Shown here: one piece after another, positions 1 to 7,741 of the stretch
Numbering within the stretch: position 1 is the stretch's first letter
How the letters are laid out: each line of letters opens with the position of its first letter
Translations under genes and position numbers: made by a program
Notes under the pieces: generated by a model
The model's database searches: none
What the model was told of the DNA's origin: nothing
The model's input: only the letters and a program-made list of their open reading frames with translations
Assembly (NCBI RefSeq): GCF_004354045.1
Contig: NZ_SMRT01000002.1
Coordinates: forward strand, 124,001-188,000
Direction: 5' to 3'
Origin: Paenibacillus piri
GTDB lineage: Bacteria; Bacillota; Bacilli; Paenibacillales; NBRC-103111
Length of the DNA: 64,000 bases

Positions 1-863
1 CGCCGGGTGTCGAGGCTCATACCCACGAATATATTTCGACCGGTCAAAACGACTCCAAATTCGGCTTTGATCTGGATAACGGCTCCGCTTTCCGTGCGGT
101 GCAAGAGGTCGCGCAGCTGCCGAATATCGAGCTGCTGGGCATTCATTCGCATATCGGCTCGCAAATATTCGAGGTCGAGGGCTTTCAATTGGCCGTCGAT
201 AAAGTGATCGGCTTCGCCGCCAAAGTTCGCTCGGAGCTGGGCGTTATTTTCTCCGTCGTCAATTTGGGCGGCGGCTTCGGTATCCGTTATGTGGAAGGCG
301 ATACGCCGCTTCCGGTAGCGAGCTACGTTCAAGCGATTACGGAATCGGTGATAACGAACTTCAGCCGGTACGACTATCCGATGCCGGAAATTTGGATCGA
401 GCCGGGCCGCAGCATCGTCGGCGACTCGGGAACGACGCTGTATACGGTCGGAACGTATAAGGACATTCCGGGCATCCGCAAATATGTTGCCGTCGACGGC
501 GGGATGACGGACAATCCGCGCCCGGCGCTGTACGAGTCACGCTACGAGGCGATGCTGGCCAACCGCGCCAACGAGCCGGGGGAAGAAGTCGTATCCATCG
601 CGGGCAAATGCTGCGAAAGCGGCGATATGCTGATCTGGGACGTGGAATTGCCGAAGGTGAACACGGGAGATACATTGGCCGTTTCCTGCACAGGCGCCTA
701 TAATTATGCGATGGCCAGCAACTACAACCGGATTCGCCGGCCGGCCGTCGTGTTCGTCAAAGACGGGGAAGCGGACGTCGTCGTAGAACGGGAATCGTAC
801 GAGAACATCATCGGCAACGACGTAGTGCCTTCACGGATGAAGCAGGTTTCGAAATCCGTATAA
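1..863 (+). CDS. lysA: Diaminopimelate decarboxylase, 3' part (5' end outside window)
   Basis: PLP-dependent enzyme that decarboxylates meso-diaminopimelate to L-lysine, the last step of lysine synthesis. The reading frame is open from base 3, so the gene starts before the window; 286 residues are visible. Seen: the HSHIGSQ barrel motif, the glycine-rich GGGFGIRY phosphate-binding loop, EPGRSIVG, and the CCESGD segment that carries the active-site cysteine contributed across the dimer, followed by [12 protein letters not shown]. All are hallmarks of fold-type III decarboxylases of the LysA type rather than the ornithine/arginine type. The stop at 863 is followed by a good terminator. A GTG at 99 lies within the conserved domain and is not a real start. 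Confidence 0.96.
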   Translation, partial: PGVEAHTHEYISTGQNDSKFGFDLDNGSAFRAVQEVAQLPNIELLGIHSHIGSQIFEVEGFQLAVDKVIGFAAKVRSELGVIFSVVNLGGGFGIRYVEGDTPLPVASYVQAITESVITNFSRYDYPMPEIWIEPGRSIVGDSGTTLYTVGTYKDIPGIRKYVAVDGGMTDNPRPALYESRYEAMLANRANEPGEEVVSIAGKCCESGDMLIWDVELPKVNTGDTLAVSCTGAYNYAMASNYNRIRRPAVVFVKDGEADVVVERESYENIIGNDVVPSRMKQVSKSV

Positions 864-888
864 CATTCGCTGTGTTATGCTTGAACGG

Positions 889-928
889 CACGGCTCCGGA
901 CGGTTGACCGCGGAGCTGTGTTTTTTTT
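889..928 (+). terminator. Rho-independent terminator of lysA
   Basis: A 10-bp stem (889-898 with 911-920, one G-T pair) closes a 12-base loop and is followed directly by eight T at 921-928. It lies 25 bp after the lysA stop. Confidence 0.85.
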
Positions 929-986
929 GCTTGAAAAATGCTGCGCAGCAAACAGATGCGGCTGTCAGGGTCTTCTTAGATTTGAT

Positions 987-1015
987 TTGTACAGGCAGAG
1001 CGAATATAGTACAAT
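987..1015 (+). promoter_or_regulatory. Candidate sigma-A promoter of ppiB
   Basis: TTGTAC at 987-992 and TACAAT at 1010-1015 are separated by 17 bp. This predicts a transcript with a leader of about 120 nt before ppiB. Inferred from hexamer match only. Confidence 0.6.
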
Positions 1016-1087
1016 TAGACACATTGAACCAGGATAAACGGCTCCGCCGTCCTTATAGGACGAGCGCGTTTGTCAACTATGCGAAGC

Positions 1088-1108
1088 AAAGTATAAAATT
1101 TATACTTT
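1088..1108. repeat. AAAGTATA inverted repeat in the ppiB leader
   Basis: AAAGTATA and its exact complement TATACTTT are separated by 5 bases, 36 bp before the ppiB start. The same arms, one base longer, recur at 27205-27227 with a loop of the same length, and the half-motif GAAAGTATA occurs in both copies of the 113-bp repeat after ppiB. Function unknown. Confidence 0.55.
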
Positions 1109-1143
1109 CTTTACAACTACTAAAAAAGGAGTGTTACATATTT

Positions 1144-1575
1144 ATGGCAAAGCAGGCTCATATCAAATTAGCCAACGGCAGCGAGGTTGTCCTCGATCTT
1201 TTTGACAAGGACGCTCCGAATACAGTAGCGAATTTCGAGAAATTGGCGAATGAAGGCTTCTACGACGGCTTGGTATTTCATCGCGTTATCCCCGGATTTG
1301 TCGCACAAGGCGGATGCCCTCAAGGTACGGGAGCCGGCGGACCGGGCTACCAAATCAACTGCGAGATCAACCCGAACAAGCATGAGCGCGGATCGCTCGC
1401 CATGGCGCATGCAGGCCGCAACACCGGCGGCAGCCAGTTTTACATTTGCTATCAGCCGCAGCCGCATCTGGACGGTCAGCACACCGTGTTCGGCAAAGTC
1501 GTTTCCGGTATGGAGCATGTGGATGCTTTTAAAGGCAGAGATAAAATGGAATCCGTCAAAATCGTTGAAGCTTAA
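1144..1575 (+). CDS. ppiB: Peptidyl-prolyl cis-trans isomerase, cyclophilin type
   Basis: Cytoplasmic cyclophilin that catalyses cis-trans isomerisation of prolyl peptide bonds. The protein is 143 residues, the usual size of bacterial single-domain cyclophilins. Core motifs are visible in order: [13 protein letters not shown] with the catalytic Arg, the GGPGYQI stretch, GSLAMAH, the GGSQFYI strand and [12 protein letters not shown]. The start is the ATG at 1144, preceded by AAAAGGAG at about 1124-1131; the frame stays open upstream to 877, but that part has no ribosome site and no cyclophilin sequence. It has its own promoter (987-1015) and terminator, so it is probably monocistronic. Confidence 0.96.
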   Translation: MAKQAHIKLANGSEVVLDLFDKDAPNTVANFEKLANEGFYDGLVFHRVIPGFVAQGGCPQGTGAGGPGYQINCEINPNKHERGSLAMAHAGRNTGGSQFYICYQPQPHLDGQHTVFGKVVSGMEHVDAFKGRDKMESVKIVEA

Positions 1576-1594
1576 TACGAATTTGGGACAAGGT

Positions 1595-1632
1595 CATACA
1601 TTCCTGAAATACAGGGATGTATGGCTTTTTTT
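1595..1632 (+). terminator. Terminator of ppiB
   Basis: A 12-bp stem (1595-1606 with 1612-1623, one T-G pair), loop AAATA, then GC and seven T at 1626-1632. The T-run is also the first base run of the following tandem repeat. Confidence 0.85.
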
Positions 1633-1861
1633 ATAATGATAGAAAGTATAAGTTTTCAGCGGAGCTGAAGCTTTCTATCATTTCAAAAAAACCTACATTT
1701 AAATCGCGGTCGCTCATCCTGAAAGGCCTCGATAAAGGTTTTTTTATAATGATAGAAAGTATAAGTTTTCAGCGGAGCTGAAGCTTTCTATCATTTCAAA
1801 AAAACCTACATTTAAATCGCGGTCGCTCATCCTGAAAGGCCTCGATAAAGGTTTTTTTATA
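1626..1861. repeat. Perfect 113-bp tandem duplication (two copies plus a stub)
   Basis: Bases 1626-1738 and 1739-1851 are identical, and a third copy begins (T-run at 1852-1858) before the match ends. Each unit holds an 11-bp perfect inverted repeat (ATGATAGAAAG/CTTTCTATCAT, 1636-1646 with 1671-1681 in copy 1). Inside this lies a 6-bp stem with a 3-base loop (TTCAGC-GGA-GCTGAA, 1655-1669). A second inverted repeat, AAAAAAACCT with AGGTTTTTTT, ends each unit in a T-run, so every unit resembles a terminator. No open reading frame of note is inside. A REP-like or mobile hairpin element is possible. Confidence 0.9.
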
Positions 1862-1997
1862 AAAAGCTATAACGCGATGCTCTGAACACGATAGTGGAGC
1901 GCACGGCTAATAATAGCGGATCGAAAACCTGCAGACTTCGTTGTTTTCCGGTATAAAGCGGAATGAGTGCACGGGGACAAGCATAGGATGGTAAGGA

Positions 1998-2054
1998 CAA
2001 TACCGCAGCCATTGAATCGGACTGAAAAGCCGGTTGCGGCGGGCTTCGGTATTG
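1998..2054 (+). other. Stem-loop just before the secreted stalk-repeat gene
   Basis: CAATACCG at 1998-2005 pairs exactly with CGGTATTG at 2047-2054. Nested inside, CAGCC at 2006-2010 can pair with GGTTG at 2032-2036 (with C-G and G-T pairs). The structure ends 10 bases before the ribosome site of the 2080 gene. It has no T-run, so it is more likely a leader or mRNA structure than a terminator. No known riboswitch was recognised. Confidence 0.4.
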
Positions 2055-2079
2055 AATACGATCCAGAGGTGCGGGTTCT

Positions 2080-2643
2080 ATGAAACGTCATATCCAATCG
2101 TTCCTGGCGGTCTTGTCCATACTGGCGGCTCTACCTGTTACTGCAGCTGCGAATCCCAAAACCCCGGCGCCGGTCCAAGGCGAGATGTCGCCGAAAACTT
2201 ATGAGGTGACATATCCGAAGTTTCAAATCATGATTAACGGCGCGCCGATGTATAACGGTAAAGCGATGTATCCGGTCATGATGTACGACGGAATGGTCTA
2301 TTTTCCGATGACCTGGCGCTATACGCAAGCGCTCGGTCTGGATACTCAATGGGATCCTGTCGACGGATTCGCCATTTCAAAGAGCGGCAAGCCGGCGTCC
2401 AAGCTGGTCAACGATACGGCGATATTGTCAGCCAGACATTTTTACGCGAAGCTGCCGTCTTTTCAAGTCCGTGTAAACAATCATGCAATCGATAATGCCA
2501 ACGAGCCGTACCCGGTATTGGTGTTCAACGATATCACCTATTTCCCGATGACATGGCGGTTTGCGGTCGAGCAATTGGGACTTGAGATCAAGATGGAGAA
2601 AGACAAATATTATATTTCAAAAGCGTCAGTATCCAATAAATAA
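2080..2643 (+). CDS. Secreted protein with two stalk-like (copper amine oxidase N-type) repeats
   Basis: The 187-residue protein begins with a typical signal peptide (MKRH, hydrophobic core, cleavage probably after AAA near residue 24). The mature part holds two copies of a unit of about 45 residues, near residues 43-95 and 130-180. They share the pattern FQ(I/V)x(I/V)N, a YPV strand, then YFPMTWR followed by a helix ending in LGL. This looks like the stalk domain named after the copper amine oxidase N-terminus, which is widespread on Paenibacillus cell-surface proteins; that assignment is by pattern only. No catalytic residues are apparent. ATG 2080 follows AGAGGTG at 2065-2071. Exact role unknown. 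Confidence 0.75.
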   Translation: MKRHIQSFLAVLSILAALPVTAAANPKTPAPVQGEMSPKTYEVTYPKFQIMINGAPMYNGKAMYPVMMYDGMVYFPMTWRYTQALGLDTQWDPVDGFAISKSGKPASKLVNDTAILSARHFYAKLPSFQVRVNNHAIDNANEPYPVLVFNDITYFPMTWRFAVEQLGLEIKMEKDKYYISKASVSNK

Positions 2644-2665
2644 ATATATTTACTAATTTAAAGTT

Positions 2666-2690
2666 AGGATTAAATCCTTGCTTTTTTTTT
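2666..2690 (+). terminator. Probable terminator after the stalk-repeat gene
   Basis: A short stem AGGAT/ATCCT with loop TAA is followed by TGC and nine T at 2682-2690. The stem is weak but the T-run is strong. Confidence 0.5.
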
Positions 2691-2760
2691 GCGTTAATGA
2701 TAATATTTCTAATCAATTAGTGTATTGGCATTGTTGGTCAATGCATGTACTTCAAATGAT

Positions 2761-2921
<161 letters not shown>

Positions 2922-3077
2922 AAACGGGAACGGCTTATTTAGCCATGGCCTGTAAACGAGTGCAGCTTTTTTCGAAAAAACAGTTCAATCGGCTGTTCAT
3001 TTTGTGCTGCACGAGTTGTTCGGCTATGTGCTTAGACGCCATCATTCTGCGTTTTTTTGTTCATGCCTGTTCAGCAC

Positions 3078-3112
3078 AAGCCCCTTTTCATTTGGAAAAG
3101 AGGGCTTTTTTG
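3078..3112 (+). terminator. Attenuator terminator of the rib operon leader
   Basis: AAGCCC-CTTTTC (3078-3089) pairs with GAAAAG-A-GGGCTT (one bulged A), loop ATTTG, then a T-run reaching 3111. It lies between the FMN aptamer and ribD, so it is the likely expression platform; the antiterminator pairing was not traced. Confidence 0.8.
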
Positions 3113-3120
3113 TTGTTTTG

Positions 3121-3160
3121 GGAAATGATGCGCAGCCATTTCCCGGATTGCGGGGGATCT
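3121..3160. repeat. Dispersed 40/41-bp element, copy A
   Basis: Begins GGAAATGATGCGCAGCC and ends GCGGGGGATCT. With the preceding G it makes an 8-bp hairpin (GGGAAATG/CATTTCCC) around a 9-base loop. Close relatives are at 59920-59960 (before trpE) and 22950-22990. It sits just after the attenuator T-run and 60 bp before the ribD start. Confidence 0.7.
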
Positions 3161-3219
3161 GTTTTGGGCCCTCAGCTTGGTCCACGGCCGTATCGGCCGG
3201 TTCGGGGAGGAGAAAGTCG

Positions 3220-4353
3220 ATGCAGCTTTTGAATGATGAAACCTACATGAGATTGGCGCTCCAGCTTGCCGAGGGAGCTGCGGGCCAAACCGGAATCAAC
3301 CCGGTCGTCGGCTGCGTGCTGGTTAAAGAAGGCCGTATTGTCGGGATGGGCGCACATTTAAAGCGAGGCACCCCGCATGCGGAAATTCACGCGCTGCAGA
3401 TGGCCGGAGCGGAAGCGGAAGGCAGCACCGCATATGTCACGCTGGAGCCTTGCAGCCATTACGGCAAGACGCCGCCCTGCAGCGACCGGCTGATCAAGGA
3501 GAAAGTCAAGCGGGTTGTCGTAGGCAGCGCCGATCCGAATCCGCTTGTAGCGGGGACGGGGATCGCCAGACTCAGGGAGCATGGCCTCCAGGTCGATGTC
3601 GGACTGCTCGAGCGGGAATCCCGCCAAATGAACGAGGCGTTCAACAAATATATTTTGACGCGCCGACCGTTTGTTACGCTGAAGACGGCAAGTACTTTGG
3701 ACGGGAAAATAGCTTCCCGGTCGGGCGACAGCAAATGGATCACGAACCCGGATTCCAGAAGCTTCGTTCACACGCTGCGCCATCGCAATCAAGCGATTAT
3801 GGTCGGCATAGGGACCGTGCTTAGCGACGACCCGCTGCTGACAACACGGCTGGAGGTAACCGGATTGAACCCGGTTCGCGTTATCGTCGATTCGGGCCTG
3901 CGTCTGCCGCTTGCGGCCAAGGTCGTGACGGATCGTTCTTCCGAGACGCTGGTGCTGACGGCAGCGAATGCGCCGTTAGCCAAGCGGAATGCATTGGAGG
4001 CGGCCGGCGTAACGGTACTCGAATGCGGTGCGGGACCGGCCGTGGATTTGACCAGGGCAATGGAGCTGCTCGGCGAACGGGAAATCGGCTCAGTGCTGCT
4101 GGAGGGCGGCGGACAGCTGAACGGCTCGATGCTGGAGCTGGGCTTGATCGATAAGGCGCTTCTGTTCTATGCGCCGAAAATAATCGGCGGCGGGCGCCTT
4201 GCACCTGATTCCTTTCAATTTGCCGGCTTCGATTCGATGGAGGATGCGATCCGGCTCGAAGGTATTCGGGTACAGCAGTTTGGTGACGATATTTGTATAA
4301 CCGGTTATCCGCTTAACAGGAACGGGGTGCAGCATGTTTACAGGAATTATTGA
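3220..4353 (+). CDS. ribD: Bifunctional diaminohydroxyphosphoribosylaminopyrimidine deaminase / 5-amino-6-(5-phosphoribosylamino)uracil reductase
   Basis: Second and third steps of riboflavin synthesis from GTP. The 377-residue protein has an N-terminal zinc deaminase domain (HAEIHAL near residue 50 and the PCSHYGKTPPC zinc motif near 75). A C-terminal NADPH-dependent reductase domain starts near 145, with TLDGKIA and the SVLLEGGGQLNGS loop. The ATG at 3220 follows GGGGAGGAGA; the frame stays open back to 3004 but that part is the attenuator leader. First gene of the FMN-regulated ribD-ribE-ribBA-ribH operon; its 3' end overlaps ribE by 20 bp. Confidence 0.97.
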   Translation: MQLLNDETYMRLALQLAEGAAGQTGINPVVGCVLVKEGRIVGMGAHLKRGTPHAEIHALQMAGAEAEGSTAYVTLEPCSHYGKTPPCSDRLIKEKVKRVVVGSADPNPLVAGTGIARLREHGLQVDVGLLERESRQMNEAFNKYILTRRPFVTLKTASTLDGKIASRSGDSKWITNPDSRSFVHTLRHRNQAIMVGIGTVLSDDPLLTTRLEVTGLNPVRVIVDSGLRLPLAAKVVTDRSSETLVLTAANAPLAKRNALEAAGVTVLECGAGPAVDLTRAMELLGEREIGSVLLEGGGQLNGSMLELGLIDKALLFYAPKIIGGGRLAPDSFQFAGFDSMEDAIRLEGIRVQQFGDDICITGYPLNRNGVQHVYRNY

Positions 4354-5002
4354 AGAGATCGGCACGATGCGAAGAATAGCGAAGCAGGGCCAGGCGATGA
4401 TCTTGACCGTCGGAGCGAAACGGATTCTGGAGGATGTGCATTTGGGTGACAGCATTGCTGTCAACGGCGTATGCCTGACAGTCATTCAGTTTGATGAGTC
4501 TTCGATTACGGTCGATGTCATGCCGGAAACGTTCCGCCGCAGTACATTGCAAAAGCTTCAGACCGGCGACCGCGTCAATCTGGAGCGAGCGATGGCGGTC
4601 GGAGGCAGATTTGGCGGGCACATCGTGCAGGGACATGTCGATTCGACAGGCCTCATTATTACCCGCACGTCGGAGCAAAATGCGGTCGTTTTTCAGATCG
4701 AGCCGGGAGATACGTCCATTCTGAATTATATGATTCCGCACGGCTCCGTCACGGTCGACGGGATCAGCTTGACGCTCGTGCAAGTGACGGAACGCAGGTT
4801 TACCGTTTCGATTATTCCGCATACGCTGGCGCAGACAGTGCTGCAGCATAAGCAGCCGGGCGAGCAGGTTAATCTGGAGGCGGATGTGCTCGGCAAATAT
4901 ATGGAGAAGCTGCTGTTTTCCCGCGGCGCTTCCGATTCGCCGGCTGACCGGAGGCGGGGCGGCTTGACAGAGACATTTTTAGCGGAGAACGGATTCATGT
5001 AA
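4334..5002 (+). CDS. ribE: Riboflavin synthase, alpha chain
   Basis: Catalyses dismutation of two 6,7-dimethyl-8-ribityllumazine molecules to riboflavin. The 222-residue protein has two homologous lumazine-binding barrels: residues 1-97 beginning MFTGIIEE, and from about 98 with the repeat GHIVQGHVDSTG. The N-terminal MFTGI, the VNGVCLTV strand and the matching VDGISLTL of the second repeat are characteristic. The C-terminus (after about 200) is a charged tail slightly longer than usual. It starts inside the end of ribD, which suggests translational coupling, and is 45 bp from ribBA. Confidence 0.96.
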   Translation: MFTGIIEEIGTMRRIAKQGQAMILTVGAKRILEDVHLGDSIAVNGVCLTVIQFDESSITVDVMPETFRRSTLQKLQTGDRVNLERAMAVGGRFGGHIVQGHVDSTGLIITRTSEQNAVVFQIEPGDTSILNYMIPHGSVTVDGISLTLVQVTERRFTVSIIPHTLAQTVLQHKQPGEQVNLEADVLGKYMEKLLFSRGASDSPADRRRGGLTETFLAENGFM

Positions 5003-5047
5003 CTGTTTTATGCAACCCTAGATAGAAGGAAAGGCAGGGAGAGGAAA

Positions 5048-6262
5048 ATGACTGAATCGTTACAATTCCATCCGATCGAGGCGGCGATCTATGATCTGAT
5101 GATGGGTAAAGTTATTATAGTGGTCGACGATGAAGACCGCGAGAATGAAGGCGATTTTATCGCATTGGCGGAAAAAGCGACGCCGGAGGTTATCAATTTT
5201 ATGATCAAGGAAGGACGCGGCCTCGTGTGTGCGCCCATTACCGAGGAACGGGCACAGGAGCTGGACTTGCCTCCGATGGTGGCGAGAAATACCGACTATC
5301 ACGGGACCGCTTTTACCGTCTCGGTCGATCATAACGATACGACTACCGGGATATCCGCTTCCGAACGTTCCATGACCGTCAAGGCGCTGATCAACCCGGC
5401 CACCAAAGCGCAAAGCTTCCGGCGCCCGGGACATATTTTCCCGCTGATCGCGAAAAATGGCGGTGTCCTGCGCAGAGCCGGCCACACCGAGGCTGCGGTC
5501 GATTTGGCGAGGATGTGCGGCGCTTACCCGGCCGCGGTCATTTGCGAGGTCATCAAGGAAGACGGGGAAATGGCGCGCGTTCCCGAATTGATCGAGTTCA
5601 GCCGCAAGCATGACATGAAAATTATTACGATCCGCGATTTGATCGAGTACCGCAACCATAAGGAAAAGCTCGTACAGCGCGAGGTGGAAGCGAAGCTGCC
5701 GACGGATTACGGCATGTACCGCGCCATCGCCTACACGAATGTGCTGGACCAAAAGGAGCATGTTGCGCTCGTCAAAGGGCAGATCGATAGCTCGGTTCCT
5801 ACGCTGGTGCGCGTTCATTCCGAATGCTTGACGGGAGATGTGTTTCATTCCCACCGCTGCGATTGCGGACCTCAGCTGAACGCGGCGCTGAAGCAGATCG
5901 ACGAGGCAGGCTCCGGCGTGCTGCTCTATATGCGTCAGGAGGGGCGCGGGATCGGCCTGATCAATAAATTGAAGGCATATGTGCTTCAGGAGGAAGGTCT
6001 CGATACGGTAGAAGCGAATCTGCAGCTTGGGTTTGCCCCCGATTTGCGGGATTACGGAATCGGCGCGCAAATTTTAAAAGATTTGGGCGTCACCCAAATG
6101 CGCCTTCTGACCAACAATCCCCGTAAAATTAAAGGGCTGGAAGGCTATGGGCTGGAAGTTGTGGAGCGGGTGCCGCTTCAAATGGAAGAAAATGTATCAA
6201 ATTCGAGCTATTTGCACACGAAGCAGGAGAAATTAGGCCATATGCTTAATTTTGAAATTTAA
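5048..6262 (+). CDS. ribBA: Bifunctional 3,4-dihydroxy-2-butanone-4-phosphate synthase / GTP cyclohydrolase II
   Basis: Supplies both precursors of riboflavin: the C4 unit from ribulose 5-phosphate and the pyrimidine from GTP. The N-terminal half (about 1-205) carries the [10 protein letters not shown] acidic metal site, TTGISASER and RAGHTEA. The C-terminal half (about 206-404) carries the zinc ligands in [14 protein letters not shown], the RQEGRGIGL loop and the [11 protein letters not shown] signature of GTP cyclohydrolase II. At 404 residues it is the normal length for the fused Gram-positive enzyme. ATG 5048 follows GGGAGAGGAAA. Confidence 0.97.
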   Translation: MTESLQFHPIEAAIYDLMMGKVIIVVDDEDRENEGDFIALAEKATPEVINFMIKEGRGLVCAPITEERAQELDLPPMVARNTDYHGTAFTVSVDHNDTTTGISASERSMTVKALINPATKAQSFRRPGHIFPLIAKNGGVLRRAGHTEAAVDLARMCGAYPAAVICEVIKEDGEMARVPELIEFSRKHDMKIITIRDLIEYRNHKEKLVQREVEAKLPTDYGMYRAIAYTNVLDQKEHVALVKGQIDSSVPTLVRVHSECLTGDVFHSHRCDCGPQLNAALKQIDEAGSGVLLYMRQEGRGIGLINKLKAYVLQEEGLDTVEANLQLGFAPDLRDYGIGAQILKDLGVTQMRLLTNNPRKIKGLEGYGLEVVERVPLQMEENVSNSSYLHTKQEKLGHMLNFEI

Positions 6263-6298
6263 AAAATAAACCTATGTTGGAAGGATGTCGAACGAATC

Positions 6299-6766
6299 AT
6301 GGCGAAAATATACGAGGGGCATTTAATCTCGGCAGGACTCAAATACGGAATCGTTGTCGGCCGGTTTAACGAATTCATTACGGGCAAGCTGTTGAGCGGC
6401 GCATTAGATGCATTAAAGCGTCATGGCGCGACGGAAGACGAGGTCGAGATAGCCTGGGTTCCGGGAGCTTTTGAAATCGCGTTAATCGCGCAAAAAATGG
6501 CCGAAAGCGGCAAATACGACGCAGTCATTACATTGGGCGCGGTCATTCGCGGGTCAACGCCGCATTTTGACTATGTATGCAACGAAGCGGCCAAAGGCGT
6601 GGCGGCGATCGGTCTGAAGACGGGAGTGCCGACGATATTCGGCGTTTTAACGACCGATTCCATCGAGCAAGCGGTGGAGCGGGCAGGCACGAAAGCCGGC
6701 AACAAAGGCTGGGAAGCCGCTGTAACGGCTATCGAAATGGCAAATTTAACGAAACAGCTATCTTAA
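6299..6766 (+). CDS. ribH: 6,7-dimethyl-8-ribityllumazine synthase
   Basis: Condenses the ribBA and ribD products to lumazine; the family assembles as an icosahedral shell. The 155-residue protein shows FNEFIT, the VPGAFEI substrate loop, [14 protein letters not shown] with the catalytic His, and GNKGWEAA near the end. ATG 6299 is preceded by GGAAGGA at about 6279-6285, a somewhat long spacing. Last gene of the rib operon; a hairpin with a short T-run follows at 6821. Confidence 0.97.
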   Translation: MAKIYEGHLISAGLKYGIVVGRFNEFITGKLLSGALDALKRHGATEDEVEIAWVPGAFEIALIAQKMAESGKYDAVITLGAVIRGSTPHFDYVCNEAAKGVAAIGLKTGVPTIFGVLTTDSIEQAVERAGTKAGNKGWEAAVTAIEMANLTKQLS

Positions 6767-6820
6767 TTGTCCGTTTTCCTATAAAATCAAGGTGAGCGGT
6801 CTGGCTGTACGTATCATGAA

Positions 6821-6859
6821 AAAGCTGCGAGCGCCCCGTTAAGGGGCTTTCGTTGCTTT
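6821..6859 (+). terminator. Imperfect terminator-like hairpin after ribH
   Basis: A GC-rich core GCCCC-GTTAA-GGGGC (6833-6847) is extended by GCGA with TCGT and AAAGC with GCTTT (6821-6825 with 6855-6859). The downstream T-run is short, so efficiency is uncertain. Confidence 0.5.
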
Positions 6860-6932
6860 ACGAAGTCAGTTTTTGCTTTCGCGAAAACTTGGCATATGCT
6901 TACGAAGTCAGTTTTTGCTAACGCAAAAACTC
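6858..6932. repeat. Two direct repeats, each a hairpin, before scpA
   Basis: TTACGAAGTCAGTTTTTGCT occurs at 6858 and again at 6900 (period 42). Each copy forms a 9-bp stem with a 4-base loop: 6868-6876 with 6881-6889 (loop TTTC, one T-G pair) and 6910-6918 with 6923-6931 (loop TAAC, all Watson-Crick). The second hairpin ends 4 bases before the scpA ribosome site. Confidence 0.85.
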
Positions 6933-6949
6933 TTAGGGGGAAATTCTAG

Positions 6950-7741
6950 TTGGAAAAAGTTACATACAAACTGGATACATTTGAAGGCCCCCTCGATTTG
7001 CTGCTGCATCTTATCGACAAAGCCGAGGTAGACATTTATAATATTCCAATCAAGGAAATTACCGATCAGTACATGAGCTACCTGGACGATATGCAAGAAC
7101 TCGAGCTTGAAGTGACGAGCGAATTTCTCGTCATGGCAGCTACGCTTTTGTCCATCAAAAGCAAGATGCTGCTTCCGAAGCCGCCGGTAATCGAGCTGGA
7201 TTATGACGACGATTACATGATGGACGAGGATTACGATCCGCGGGCGGAGCTCGTATCCAAGCTGATCGAATACCGGAAATATAAAGCGATTGCGGATCAT
7301 TTGCGCGACAAGGAGCTGGAACGGAGTCTGATCTATACCCGCGAGCCCGAGGATTTGACGCCTTATGTACCGCATGTGATCGAAAATCCGGTCAAAGGCT
7401 TGCATATTGCCGATTTGGTTCATGCTTTTCAAAAAGCGCTGCGCCGCATGACGAGCCGCAATATGATTGCCAAAATTCGCAGAGATGAAATTTCCGTCAA
7501 AGACCGGATGAAGGAAGTTGTGAATTGGCTTGAGCAGGCGGGCGGCAAGCTGCTTTTTTCCAAGCTGGTGGACGAGGATATGACCCGTGAAGGGATTGTC
7601 ACGACATTTTTGGCGCTGCTGGAGCTGATGAAGATGAAGGCTGTTGTATGCTATCAGCATCGATTATTTGAGGATATTGTGATCCAGGCAAGAGAGGAAG
7701 GGTTTGCAGATGGATTCTCGCCAGATGAAATCAGTTATTGA
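6950..7741 (+). CDS. scpA: Segregation and condensation protein A (kleisin)
   Basis: Kleisin subunit of the SMC-ScpAB complex that organises and segregates the chromosome. The 263-residue protein begins with the family signature FEGPLDLLLHLIDKAEVDIYNI. The N-terminal helical domain that binds SMC necks is followed by an acidic middle (about residues 80-100) and a C-terminal winged helix. The start is TTG 6950 after AGGGGG at 6935-6940; no better ATG lies nearby. The 3' end overlaps scpB by 32 bp, as expected for co-translated partners. The duplicated hairpin upstream lies very close to this ribosome site. Confidence 0.96.
   Translation: MEKVTYKLDTFEGPLDLLLHLIDKAEVDIYNIPIKEITDQYMSYLDDMQELELEVTSEFLVMAATLLSIKSKMLLPKPPVIELDYDDDYMMDEDYDPRAELVSKLIEYRKYKAIADHLRDKELERSLIYTREPEDLTPYVPHVIENPVKGLHIADLVHAFQKALRRMTSRNMIAKIRRDEISVKDRMKEVVNWLEQAGGKLLFSKLVDEDMTREGIVTTFLALLELMKMKAVVCYQHRLFEDIVIQAREEGFADGFSPDEISY

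Noticed and set aside
877-1143. In-frame upstream extension of ppiB
   Set aside because: It would cover the lysA terminator and the ppiB promoter; the cyclophilin domain and ribosome site fit ATG 1144.
1626-1851. 113-bp tandem copies considered as a CRISPR array
   Set aside because: Two directly abutting identical units without unique spacers and without cas genes.
3004-3219. In-frame upstream extension of ribD
   Set aside because: It would run through the attenuator hairpin of the FMN leader, has no ribosome site, and the standard RibD N-terminus begins at 3220.
5060-6070. Open frame of about 336 codons opposite ribBA
   Set aside because: Antisense shadow of a gene with full active-site motifs on the plus strand.
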